From IMG/VR virus record IMGVR_UViG_3300030118_001151, positions 1 through 36,515 of that record: 36,515 bases of DNA; one strand, given 5' to 3'. Of the stretch, positions 1-8,945 are shown one piece after another. The position numbers and the translations under genes are program-made. The DNA is from a virus. The notes below the pieces were generated by a model, which worked only from the letters and a program-made list of their open reading frames with translations, searched no databases and was not told the origin of the DNA. Within the stretch, counting starts at the first letter, position 1; every line of letters starts with the position of its first letter.

Positions 1-103
1 ACTGCACCAATGTCAGTTGCGTCTGCAGCCACTGCATCAATATTTGTTTGCTCAGAAGATGTTGGTTTTAAACTTTGCCACGCAGAACCTGTATAATTTT
101 TCA
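1..103. repeat. Contig-end overlap, left copy
   Basis: Bases 1-103 match 36413-36515 except at position 30 (C here, T in the other copy) and position 99 (T here, C in the other). In the fibre reading frame both are third-position changes that keep the amino acid (GTG/GTA Val and AAA/AAG Lys). The repeat shows that the two ends are the same locus and the genome is circularly closed or concatemeric. It is not a genuine duplication inside the gene. Confidence 0.92.
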
Positions 104-1073
104 TAGTATTTGATGTACTATTAAAATACAAAGCTCCTGTAATTAAAGAATCTCCATCATTATCTGCTGATGGATCAGAGGATTTTGCTCCTAAATATCT
201 GTCATCAAAATTATCATAGGATGCTGCAGCGTTTGTTGCGGAAGTCGCAGCGTTAGAAGCACTTGTACTTGCTTCACTAGCTTTTGTTGTGGCAGTACTT
301 GCTTGAGAAGTTGCAGTAGCTGCTGAAGTAGCTGCTTCACCAGCTTTTGTAGTTGCTATCGTTGCTTGAGCTGTTGCTGTACTAGCTGATGTTGTGGCAC
401 TAGCAGCGTCTACTAATAAATCCCATTTAGCTGAATCGGTATTTGATGTAAGTGGTTGTGATCCAGAGGATGTGTGTGCTGTGTTAGCAATAAAAATATT
501 ATTTGTTGAAGTGTCTTTTACTATATCTCTAGCAACATAAGCTGTACTGGCACTCCAATTTCCTTTAAATACACCTAGTTCTTGAGTAACCGAAAGTTCT
601 CCATTTCCATCAAAAGATAAAAGTTTGTTAGCTCTATCAGTTGCACCTACAGTAAACTCTGTAGATGTCATAGTGTTTGTTCGTGATAACTTGATTGATC
701 TATCTGTTGCTTCAGATACTTGTTGAGCAATCATAGTTGTACGATCCAGACCCTCTTCGTGTGTCTCCGCAGGGAATGGATCATTAGCGATATAGTCTAT
801 CGCTTGAGTTTGCGGGACATTCCTTCTTATAACAACTGTCTCACCAGAAGCAGGAGTGTTGCCAGTAGTGAAAGTAATTGAACCTCCACTTGCATCACCC
901 GCACCCGCTACTGTATAGTGAGTAGTTAAAGTTTTAGTTGTCTCTGTTCCTGTAGATGATCTAATAATTACTACTAAATCGCTGTCCTGCAAAATTCTAA
1001 ATTGATATGCAAAATTAGTTGTACTACCATTTCCATTGTGGGAGTTCTTAATAATTGTAGTTGATACTGTCAT
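1..1073 (-). CDS. Tail fibre, N-terminal two thirds (gene continues at 36412)
   Basis: This is the start of the main tail fibre, which binds the tail and reaches toward the host surface. The ATG at 1073 opens a frame that stays open to base 1 and continues, in frame, at 36412 on the circular map down to a stop at 35827, giving 552 residues. The first 150 or so residues resemble the T7 tail fibre N-terminal domain that docks on the tail tube: an early 'FAYQF' segment, a 'TLTTHYTV' strand, 'ETVVIRR' and 'DRTTMIAQQ'. A long Ala/Thr/Ser-rich stretch (about 220-415) follows and is probably a coiled or fibrous shaft. The gene lies 3 bp downstream of the ejection protein at 1077-3716 and is cut only because the contig was linearised here. 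Confidence 0.9.
   Translation of the reverse strand, partial: MTVSTTIIKNSHNGNGSTTNFAYQFRILQDSDLVVIIRSSTGTETTKTLTTHYTVAGAGDASGGSITFTTGNTPASGETVVIRRNVPQTQAIDYIANDPFPAETHEEGLDRTTMIAQQVSEATDRSIKLSRTNTMTSTEFTVGATDRANKLLSFDGNGELSVTQELGVFKGNWSASTAYVARDIVKDTSTNNIFIANTAHTSSGSQPLTSNTDSAKWDLLVDAASATTSASTATAQATIATTKAGEAATSAATATSQASTATTKASEASTSASNAATSATNAAASYDNFDDRYLGAKSSDPSADNDGDSLITGALYFNSTSNTMKNYTGSAWQSLKPTSSEQTNIDAVAADATDIGA
220..415 (-). repeat. Ala/Thr/Ser-rich shaft repeats in the tail fibre
   Basis: Imperfect repeats built on GCTTGAGAAGTTGCAGTA-like units encode a run of short Ala/Thr/Ser segments such as 'ATSAATATSQAS' and 'TATTKASEASTSAS'. Such low-complexity Ala/Thr/Ser segments are common in fibre shafts and are prone to recombination and copy-number change. 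Confidence 0.75.
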
Positions 1074-1076
1074 AAC

Positions 1077-3716
1077 TTAAAAACCTTTATTACTTGTTGA
1101 TGGTTTTGTAAATAGATATTCTTGATTATAATCCTTTTTCATTCTTCTTTCTACTCTTTTTAATACACCCGGATTTAATGTTTCCATAATTTGAAAACCT
1201 ATTAAATAATCAAATGCTACTTTTATATAGAATAAATTTAAAAAAGGTATGTTAGAACTGATTGCTCTATAAGCAGCTTTAGCAGATTTTCCACCTTCTC
1301 CAAGAAGAGCATATTGAAGTGCTAAACCAAGATCAACTGCTGTTGTAGGAGCTGGACCAACTAAACCAGCAATAACAGACCCAGCATCTCTTTGTTCTTT
1401 AAATAACACATCTCCATATATACCTAATCCACCACCTTGTAAAAAACCAGCCATTATTGTTTTAAATTTTGTAGGATCTCTTGGTTCTTTTCCTTTTAAT
1501 AAATCTTTCATAGTCATTGCCATATAACCCATAAAACCAGAAGTTATAATTAGTGCAGCCATTCCTCTAATACCTCTTCCTATTTCTGCTCTACCAGCTT
1601 CTGTACTTAAACCACCTAATCTTTTACCTTTTCTAATATAAGCCATTTCTCTTCCTAAAACTTTATTCATAATAGACATTGGAAATGCTTTAAATTGACC
1701 TACAAATCTAATAGCTTCACCCATACCAGTTCCTGCTAACAAACCTTGTGTCATAATACCCTTTACTCTAGCATCTGGTTCTATAACTGCATAAATTGAT
1801 CTGTCTAATAATATTCCAGACACTGAATATTTAAACTTATCTTTTTCTATTTGTAGTTCTGTTTTACTTAAATTATCTATACCTGTTATTCTCTTTATAT
1901 CGGCATCTGATATTTGATCTAAATTTGCAACATTAATAAATTCAGTTCCATCATCTGCTTTTGCCATTCCATTTTTTCTAATTACATCCCATTTTACAGA
2001 ATCAATATTATACAAACCAAAAAATTCTTGTAATGGTTTATTTAATTTATCAAAACTTAAATTTTTTTGTTTAGCATAATAATTAGCCATACCTAACATT
2101 GAGTTTTCTTTTAAAGTGTTGGTCCACCAAGAAAGTAAGTTGTATTTAAAAAATGTTCTTTGTATTCTAGTCCAACCTTTAGTTAAATTATCACCAACTG
2201 TGTGTCTACCGGAAACATCATATATTATACCATCTGCTAAAAAACCCATTCCTTCAACTAAATCTTTTTTATCTTGTGTATTTTTTCTTCTTGCTAAACC
2301 TTTAAAACCTTCATACATTCCACCTAAAAATGATCTACCTTGGAATTTCATTTCTGATCCATAAATACCCAAATCAGCAGCAGCAGATATAACAGCACCA
2401 CCTAGTTTACCTACATTACCTACAGCTCTAGTTATTGCTGACCATTTTGCTACACCAAATCCAATACTACCACCTTCAATAGTATGAATAGTACCATCTA
2501 CAACTTTCATATATTTATCAAATGGTGCATAAGAAGATATAGATTGTGCAGCATTTAATCTTTCATCATCTATTAATCTTTGTTGAATTGCATATCTAAT
2601 TTTTTCAAAATTTTGTTTTGGTTTGGTACCAAGAGAATCTATCATACCCATGTTTCTTCCTGCTGTCATTAATCCAGAAAAATAAGTTTCTTTTAAAGAT
2701 CCTGTGCCAAATTTTTCATTTACAGCAAACCAATCTTTTGCAGATTTATAATGTAATACTCTTTTATAATTTGCACCTTTTGCTACATTTTTAGTGCCAA
2801 AAATATTACCGGCTCCTTCAGCTATTTGTATTTTATTACCAACAATAGAATTGTAAGCATTTAATAAAAAATTATCTACATCATCTGTATTAGCAAATGT
2901 TCTATCTCCATCTAAATATTGCATTATAAAATTTTTCCATGCTGTAAAATTTTTATAATAATTTATATCTTTACCTTTTAAATTTTCTGGTACAGTTATT
3001 TCTTCTAATTTTTTATTTAATCTATTTGCAGCAGCTCTAACATTAAATTGATCATAAGATTGTTTAACAACATAACCCCACATTTTTTCAATGTTAGCTC
3101 CTCTGGCATTTAATTTTTGTCTAACAAGTTCAGAATAACTTTCCATTATTTCTGCAACTTTTTTTATATCTTGATTTGTTTCTGTTACTGGAGGTTTTAA
3201 TCCAGTTCTTTTTTCTATATCAGTTTTTTGTTGAGCAAATTCTTCCATAGCTATAGCAATTCTTTCTTGTGTTGCCATATCTGCATTTGCAAAAAATTGA
3301 TCTACTCCAGCATTTTTTAACTCAGCATTAAAACCTGCAATTAATTGACCTTGTGCAGCATTTTGTGCAACACCTACAGATTGTCTAGCTCCAAGAGTTA
3401 ATTCATTGGTACCAACCAATAATGATATTAAACCATTTTCCGGATCATCTTTAAAATTTTCTAATTGTTCTTCTACTTTTTTTCTTACTAATATTTCATC
3501 ATTAAGAGCATTTATTTTGTCTTGTTTTTTTTGTGCTTTGATTTGTTCTGTTACATCTTTAGCAATTTTATCTACATTAACTTCATCTATGCCAGATAAT
3601 TTTTTTTCTGCTATTGATTGTTTAATTAAATTTATTATTTCATCTCTTTTAACAGATTTAATTGAAGAACCTTTTAATAAACTTTCTACTCTTGTTAAAC
3701 AGGTGTTTTTAGCCAT
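1077..3716 (-). CDS. Large internal virion (ejection) protein, 879 aa
   Basis: Probable DNA-ejection protein of the internal core, the role played in T7 by the C-terminal part of gp16. It has a Lys/Glu-rich, helical N-terminal third and central Gly/Ala-rich segments such as 'LGGAVISAAADLGIYG'. A C-terminal half with several hydrophobic stretches ('MAALIITSGFMGYMAM', 'VIAGLVGPAP', 'FYIKVAFDYLIGF') would suit insertion into the host envelope. It lies directly between another ejection protein (3719-5140) and the tail fibre, the position of internal core genes in T7-like phages. No catalytic motif is visible. The assignment rests on size, composition and position; the family was not confirmed by a search. 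Confidence 0.7.
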   Translation of the reverse strand: MAKNTCLTRVESLLKGSSIKSVKRDEIINLIKQSIAEKKLSGIDEVNVDKIAKDVTEQIKAQKKQDKINALNDEILVRKKVEEQLENFKDDPENGLISLLVGTNELTLGARQSVGVAQNAAQGQLIAGFNAELKNAGVDQFFANADMATQERIAIAMEEFAQQKTDIEKRTGLKPPVTETNQDIKKVAEIMESYSELVRQKLNARGANIEKMWGYVVKQSYDQFNVRAAANRLNKKLEEITVPENLKGKDINYYKNFTAWKNFIMQYLDGDRTFANTDDVDNFLLNAYNSIVGNKIQIAEGAGNIFGTKNVAKGANYKRVLHYKSAKDWFAVNEKFGTGSLKETYFSGLMTAGRNMGMIDSLGTKPKQNFEKIRYAIQQRLIDDERLNAAQSISSYAPFDKYMKVVDGTIHTIEGGSIGFGVAKWSAITRAVGNVGKLGGAVISAAADLGIYGSEMKFQGRSFLGGMYEGFKGLARRKNTQDKKDLVEGMGFLADGIIYDVSGRHTVGDNLTKGWTRIQRTFFKYNLLSWWTNTLKENSMLGMANYYAKQKNLSFDKLNKPLQEFFGLYNIDSVKWDVIRKNGMAKADDGTEFINVANLDQISDADIKRITGIDNLSKTELQIEKDKFKYSVSGILLDRSIYAVIEPDARVKGIMTQGLLAGTGMGEAIRFVGQFKAFPMSIMNKVLGREMAYIRKGKRLGGLSTEAGRAEIGRGIRGMAALIITSGFMGYMAMTMKDLLKGKEPRDPTKFKTIMAGFLQGGGLGIYGDVLFKEQRDAGSVIAGLVGPAPTTAVDLGLALQYALLGEGGKSAKAAYRAISSNIPFLNLFYIKVAFDYLIGFQIMETLNPGVLKRVERRMKKDYNQEYLFTKPSTSNKGF

Positions 3717-3718
3717 TG

Positions 3719-5140
3719 TTAATTTCCATTACTACAGTTAATATAATCAGCCACAATATCATCTATTTCTTGTGATTTAGAATTTACTTCATCTAATTGT
3801 TCTGATGCAGCTTTTAATGTTGTATCTTCTGGACCAAACTTTAAATTTAATCCTTTTTCAGATTGTGCTGTTCTTATTTTTAATAATCTTTCTTCCGATA
3901 CTTTTATTTGTGTATCTTCTGGTTCTCCTCTTGCTGTACTGTCTTTTACAGAATTTAATTCTAAATCATCTGATATTTTTTTATTATTAATTCTAGCTTC
4001 ATTAACTACAGGTTCAGTTCTAACTTCTTTGTTTAATTTTTGTTTTTCTGCAAGTAGTTCATTGTATTTTTTTCTAGCATCTGCTAATAATTTTTCTTTA
4101 CTACCTTTTGCTGTTAATTCATCACTTTTAGAAAATTTAATAGCATCATCAAGATTTTTTCTTGCTGCATTAATTTGTATATCAAGTTGTTTAGTTGATG
4201 TACCATTCATTACAGGATCAGCATTTGCTATATCAGTAACATTTACAGGTTCATCTAATTGTTGATCACCAATAGCTTTTGCTAATAATCTTTTTCTTAA
4301 CTCTGGATCAGTTTGTTCTAGTCTCATCATTAGCTCACTATCAGCAGGATAATATTCTTTATAAAAATTTATTTCTGGATCTCCACCTTCAACTGTACTT
4401 AAATTTTCTCTGTTTGCTAAAATTCTTGCTTCAAAATCTCTAGCAGTTTTCATATCTTTTAATTTACCAGCACCTACATGAAGTCCTCCACCAATAACAG
4501 AACCAAAACTAATATTCATAAAACTATCTACAAGATCATAATCAGCTTTTACTCTTTGAGCTACACCATAAATAATAGGTTCCACAAGAGTTGCACCAAC
4601 AGCACCTTCTACTGCACCTCGTGTTAGTCTAGCAGTTTTAAAACTTGTTGCGGCAGCAACTCTAGCAAAGTTAGTTTGTCCAAATACAGGTATAAAAGAT
4701 ACACCAATATTTATAGGATCAAGAAAACTAACACCAATACCTGTTGCTAGTTTTGCAGCACCTACATAAAAACCACCACTTAAAGGATTCCAAGAACCTT
4801 TTGGTCCTCTTTGAATTATACTTCGTCTTTCTAATTCTAATTCTTTTTGTCTAACCATAACATCAACAACTGATTGATATTCATCTCGTTCAAAATATAA
4901 TCCTAAATCTTTATATCTTTCATTTAAAACATTTCTATCTACAGGTTCTATATCTAATGCTCTTGATTCTCTTTCTGCTTCTAATACATCTCCATAAGTC
5001 ATTAAAGATATTACTGGATTATAATTCCAGTTGTCTTTTCCAACAGCTCCTAATGTTTCAAATAAATTAGTTTTATATTGATCGTAGCCTGTTTTTTGTG
5101 CTGTGTTATTTATGTTTAGTCCAAAACCAAATTGTGCCAT
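3719..5140 (-). CDS. Internal virion (ejection) protein with hydrophobic DPIN segment, 473 aa
   Basis: Probable ejection protein. I chose the ATG at 5140 over an upstream TTG at 5161, because it starts just after the stop of the preceding gene (5142) and avoids overlap. Residues 115-220 are hydrophobic and Gly/Ala-rich, containing 'FLDPINIGVSFIPVFG' and 'AVEGAVGATLVEPIIYG'. From memory, such DP-I/L-N segments occur in large gp16-like ejection proteins of podoviruses. The C-terminal 200 residues are charged and helical. It lies 2 bp upstream of the 879-aa protein, and together the two look like one ancestral gp16-like protein split in two. The split is an inference. Confidence 0.68.
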   Translation of the reverse strand: MAQFGFGLNINNTAQKTGYDQYKTNLFETLGAVGKDNWNYNPVISLMTYGDVLEAERESRALDIEPVDRNVLNERYKDLGLYFERDEYQSVVDVMVRQKELELERRSIIQRGPKGSWNPLSGGFYVGAAKLATGIGVSFLDPINIGVSFIPVFGQTNFARVAAATSFKTARLTRGAVEGAVGATLVEPIIYGVAQRVKADYDLVDSFMNISFGSVIGGGLHVGAGKLKDMKTARDFEARILANRENLSTVEGGDPEINFYKEYYPADSELMMRLEQTDPELRKRLLAKAIGDQQLDEPVNVTDIANADPVMNGTSTKQLDIQINAARKNLDDAIKFSKSDELTAKGSKEKLLADARKKYNELLAEKQKLNKEVRTEPVVNEARINNKKISDDLELNSVKDSTARGEPEDTQIKVSEERLLKIRTAQSEKGLNLKFGPEDTTLKAASEQLDEVNSKSQEIDDIVADYINCSNGN

Positions 5141-5141
5141 A

Positions 5142-7970
5142 TTATTTAAATCTTGTAACAATTAAAGCTGCAGCAATATTAGCAGCTAATTTATCATCTT
5201 TTTCTAATAGATTAACTAAAGCTCTATCACTTAACATAAGTAAACCTTCTCTTGCAGATTCATTTTTATTTTTATATTTAGAAAAAGATTTTTCAAATTT
5301 TTCTCCAAATACAGCACTAGAATTTTTTAATAAATCTTTAGCTGTATCTACTTCTATTTGCCAATATGATCTCGCTAAAAACTTTGTTTCTTCTTTTACA
5401 GGTTTGTCTGTTTTTTGTACTTTTGTTTTGTATTGACTTTCTATCTGACCAATTTTAGTTAAAGCATCTATTAAGTATTTTTTTGAAAAACCACCATCAC
5501 CATCAAAGTTAGTAGCTGCACTTTCTATAGCAGATATAGCATCATTTGGAATTTTATAATCCGGTTCATTCATACGATTTAATCTTTCTTTTGCTTTCAT
5601 AAAACCAAAAAAACTATCATCTGTTTGATAATATTTATTCCAATTTTTTATAAGATTTTTATTTTCTTTTTTTTCTGCAACATTAGTAGTTTTTTCTTTA
5701 GATTTATCAATTAAAGCAGAAATTTCATTTGAATCAAATAATTCTTCTTTTTCTTCTTTTTTAACAATAGGTTCTAAATCAACTTTAATAGCACCACCCA
5801 TAGCATAAACATTTTCTGTATCTTCATTATATTTTAAATTCATGTTAAAGTTTTCTGATGTACCCGGAATAGTGTAAGTTGTATCATTAAATTTAAAAGT
5901 AAGCTCTTCTCCTTTTTCATTTATTACAGGTGCAAATGATCCATTTGCTAATACTATTCCAAAAACCAAACCCTCTCCATCTGGAGTGTTTCTCCATTGA
6001 CCATTAGTTTGCATTTGATATTTCATTTTATTTGTTAGCTTTACTTCATCCCTTTCAGTTGCAGATTTAAAAGCAACTGCACCAAATTCCGGTAAATAAT
6101 AATCTTTTAAAACATCTGCTTTATCAATTATACCATCAATACTAGCAGATATATCTTCTCCATCATAAATTTTAGGAATAAAATAAGTATCTTCTAAATG
6201 AAAATTATTTAAAAAAGTATTAGCAGCAGATTGAGCAGCATCTTCTGCGTTCATTCCTTTACCATACATTCTATTAATTGCTGCATAACTTAAAAAATCT
6301 ATAAGTTTATCCATTTCTGGTAATGTACCACTACTATCTAATGGAACATTTTTTCTTAATATAGCTTCAAAATCTATCATTTGTTCACTAATCATAAGTT
6401 TAATATCATCAAATTTTACATCATCACCAGTTTCTCTTTTTAAAAAAGTTTTTAATGAATCTTTTTCTTCTTTAGTATCAAGAGACAATGCTTCTACAGC
6501 AAGTTCAGAATTACCTAATGATAAAGCAATTTCTGCTCCTTCTGGTAAACCACTTGCTTTTAATTGAGCTATAACTTTAGATTCATAAATTCCATATTCA
6601 TTACCTAGTGTTAGCATTAAATTTTGCATACCTTGTTGATCATTTTTTTCTGCTAAAGCAATGTATGAATTAACAAATCCTGTTGCTTGTTCATTTGTCA
6701 TAAATTTATGTTGAGATTCTGGTATACCTAATTTAGTTTGTTCATCAGCTAATGCACTTGCTAGTTCCATATTTTTTTGCTGTATTGCCAATGCTTCTTC
6801 ATCAGAATTAAATATTGGTCCAGCACCTTCAGATATTCCTTTTAATTCTTCTAATTCAGAAAGCAAATCTGCAATGTCAGAATTATTTGTTTGATATATA
6901 AAACTAACCGGATCTTTACTAAGACCATTAATTCTTTTTTTAAGAATTTTTTCATAATGCTCTTGTAATGCTTGAGCTTTTAATTCTGTGTTTTCTTCGT
7001 ATGCTTTTACTATAATACCCTCATATAATTCATTTAAGTCTTTATCTGAAGAGGTAAGTATTAAATTATTATAAATAACAGTATCTTTTAATATAGATTC
7101 TTCTTGTAACATTTTATTAGCAACTGGCTCTGTCATTATTTCTTTTGCAAGTTCCATATTAAAAGCAGGTGGTTCTTTTCCAGCCATTATCATTGCAGTA
7201 TAATTTTCCCACTCTGTTGTAATTTGTGGTCTTATAATTGTTTTAGCTTTTTCTTCTAATTTTAATCTTTGTTCATAAGATAGGTCTGGTAAATATTTTG
7301 GATCTTTTAAAAGAAAATAAGTTTTTCTAGGTGTTTGTTGAACATCTTTTAATCCATCATACAACTGTATTTCTACAGGAATAGCATTTAACATTTTTTT
7401 TAATTCTGGAGGTGAAACTTGAGAACTATAAGTATCTATAGTTAATTTTTGTAAACTTGTTTGTAAAGTTAATCTATCAATGTCATTAGTCATTCCATTG
7501 ATAATAACTAATTCTTTTTGTTTTAAATATTCGTTTGTTAAATTTGTTAAAATATTTCTTGATATTATAGTGTCAGTTTTAAAAATAGTTTTTTGAACTT
7601 CAGCTAAAGCATAATTAGAAAATTTTTCTTGTACATTTCCATTAGTTGCTAATGCTCTGTATTTTTTAATAAGTGCATCTGATTGTTCTTTTAAATAAAT
7701 GTTTGCAGCATCTTTGTTTGTTGCATATTTCTCATTTGTATTAATAGTTTGAGTAACTGATTGCATATCAGTAATAAAATCATTTTCTAATTTCAATGCT
7801 TCTGCTTGATTTTGTAAAGCATTTTCTTTTACTTTTTGTTGAACAACAGTTTTCGTAATAGGAGCTAACGCACTAGCAAGATTTTGATTTAAACCCATTC
7901 TAACATTAGAAGTAGTGCCTTCTAATTGAGTAATAGAACCCTCTGCTGTAAATGTAGGTATTTTAGCCAT
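5142..7970 (-). CDS. Internal virion protein with C-terminal lytic transglycosylase-like domain, 942 aa
   Basis: Most of the protein is helical and Glu/Lys/Gln-rich, as expected of an internal core protein equivalent to T7 gp15. The last 110 residues differ: 'KIGQIESQY' places a likely catalytic glutamate near residue 844, 'ARSYWQIEVDTAKDLL' follows about 25 residues later, and 'LAANIAAALIVTR' lies near the end. This order (G-x-x-ES, then R-x-x-WQ-I/V-E, then a helix with Ala) resembles the lysozyme-fold transglycosylase core that podoviruses use to open peptidoglycan during DNA entry. In T7 that activity is at the N-terminus of gp16, so a C-terminal location is notable. The domain call is from motif recognition only. 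Confidence 0.7.
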   Translation of the reverse strand: MAKIPTFTAEGSITQLEGTTSNVRMGLNQNLASALAPITKTVVQQKVKENALQNQAEALKLENDFITDMQSVTQTINTNEKYATNKDAANIYLKEQSDALIKKYRALATNGNVQEKFSNYALAEVQKTIFKTDTIISRNILTNLTNEYLKQKELVIINGMTNDIDRLTLQTSLQKLTIDTYSSQVSPPELKKMLNAIPVEIQLYDGLKDVQQTPRKTYFLLKDPKYLPDLSYEQRLKLEEKAKTIIRPQITTEWENYTAMIMAGKEPPAFNMELAKEIMTEPVANKMLQEESILKDTVIYNNLILTSSDKDLNELYEGIIVKAYEENTELKAQALQEHYEKILKKRINGLSKDPVSFIYQTNNSDIADLLSELEELKGISEGAGPIFNSDEEALAIQQKNMELASALADEQTKLGIPESQHKFMTNEQATGFVNSYIALAEKNDQQGMQNLMLTLGNEYGIYESKVIAQLKASGLPEGAEIALSLGNSELAVEALSLDTKEEKDSLKTFLKRETGDDVKFDDIKLMISEQMIDFEAILRKNVPLDSSGTLPEMDKLIDFLSYAAINRMYGKGMNAEDAAQSAANTFLNNFHLEDTYFIPKIYDGEDISASIDGIIDKADVLKDYYLPEFGAVAFKSATERDEVKLTNKMKYQMQTNGQWRNTPDGEGLVFGIVLANGSFAPVINEKGEELTFKFNDTTYTIPGTSENFNMNLKYNEDTENVYAMGGAIKVDLEPIVKKEEKEELFDSNEISALIDKSKEKTTNVAEKKENKNLIKNWNKYYQTDDSFFGFMKAKERLNRMNEPDYKIPNDAISAIESAATNFDGDGGFSKKYLIDALTKIGQIESQYKTKVQKTDKPVKEETKFLARSYWQIEVDTAKDLLKNSSAVFGEKFEKSFSKYKNKNESAREGLLMLSDRALVNLLEKDDKLAANIAAALIVTRFK

Positions 7971-8013
7971 TATAAATAAACTCCCAAAAAAAATATTAAT
8001 ATAAATTTAAACA

Positions 8014-8481
8014 TTATACTGTTCCTTTAGGTTTGTTCATCATTGAATATAAACTTGATCCGGTTGTTGCAACTGTTTGTATTTGTGCAAGTTTAGCTTC
8101 GTTTCTACGCATAACACCTTCTATTCTAGCAAAATTAGCTTGTTCTCTTTTATTAGCTGCAGCAACTTGTGAATTATATATAATTAAATTTTCTTGTAAT
8201 TTTGCTTCATAAGCATTTGATAACATAATATTGTAAGCACTACCACTATCTGTATCAACTCCAGATTTAGCAAGAGCTACCTTTGTTTCTCCTTCAATTT
8301 TTCTAAAATTTTTTTTAAATTGAGCAATATCAAAATCAGCTTTTGCTTCTAATTGATTTGCTTGACCTTCAAGTATTAATGCGTTTCTATTGTTTACTCT
8401 TTGATTAAATTTACCAGTTTCTCCTTGAGCTTTGTATTGTGCAAGACCCATTCCTATTGTAAAAATATTTGCTGCACCCAT
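8014..8481 (-). CDS. Internal virion protein, gp14-like, 155 aa
   Basis: Ala/Gln/Asn-rich, mostly helical protein with a hydrophobic start ('IFTIGMGLAQY') and a long central helix region with the conserved-looking phrase 'LAKSGVDTDSGSAYNIMLSNA'. Size, composition and position (between the GNAT-like gp13 homologue and the first large ejection protein) match the gp14-type internal core protein of T7-like phages, which forms an outer-membrane channel during ejection. The ATG at 8481 overlaps the stop of the upstream gene, suggesting translational coupling. Confidence 0.72.
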   Translation of the reverse strand: MGAANIFTIGMGLAQYKAQGETGKFNQRVNNRNALILEGQANQLEAKADFDIAQFKKNFRKIEGETKVALAKSGVDTDSGSAYNIMLSNAYEAKLQENLIIYNSQVAAANKREQANFARIEGVMRRNEAKLAQIQTVATTGSSLYSMMNKPKGTV

Positions 8482-8945
8482 TAGAATATCCTCGCATATC
8501 TGTATTGGTCTGTTCCATCAAAACCAAATTTTTTCATTAAACCTTCGTTTTCCAAACCTAACCATTCTGCAAATCTTTGACCTTCTTTAAAATCTTTTCT
8601 AATTGCAGTTTGTACTCTTTCTATATTGTGTTCTTTTGCAACTCTAGCAAAATCTTTTTTAATTGCACGAGCTACACTCAAAGGATAATTCCATATATCA
8701 TTTGTTGCTATAACCCAACCTTCTGCAACTCTACCCCAAACCATTTTCATTCCAGCAGCAAAAATAGGTTTTGATCTAACCATTCCTGTAAAAGCTAAAT
8801 GATCTTGTTCTAAACTTTTAGCATTACCTTCTAAATTAATATAAGTTTTATCTGCTTCTAATACTTTGTGATTCATTTGACAGGATAATATAAACTGTCC
8901 ATGTTCCTTTGTGTAAGGTATTATATGTAAGTGTTTATCCATCAT
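8481..8945 (-). CDS. gp13-like protein with GNAT-type fold, 154 aa
   Basis: The C-terminal half looks like a GNAT acetyltransferase end: 'RFAEWLGLENEGLMKKFGFDGTD' has the loop-and-strand form of the last GNAT motif, and 'DIWNYPLSVARAIKKD' precedes it. T7 gp13 (DUF2833) is a related protein in the same place, needed for virion assembly rather than a known acetylation. The ATG at 8945 lies within the end of tail tube protein B (overlap 11 bp); a second ATG follows at 8942. The acetyl-CoA binding signature is weak, so a structural or degenerate role is likely. Confidence 0.72.
   Translation of the reverse strand: MMDKHLHIIPYTKEHGQFILSCQMNHKVLEADKTYINLEGNAKSLEQDHLAFTGMVRSKPIFAAGMKMVWGRVAEGWVIATNDIWNYPLSVARAIKKDFARVAKEHNIERVQTAIRKDFKEGQRFAEWLGLENEGLMKKFGFDGTDQYRYARIF

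Noticed and set aside
1-103. Direct terminal repeat of T7 type
   Set aside because: The repeat lies in the middle of the fibre coding sequence and is only 103 bp with silent mismatches; it marks contig closure, not the physical genome end.
2116-2364. Rightward ORFs opposite the structural genes (for example here, 3406-3741, 5098-5436 and 12575-12970)
   Set aside because: They are antisense shadows of well-supported leftward genes, lack start signals and give low-complexity Phe/Leu/Ser translations.
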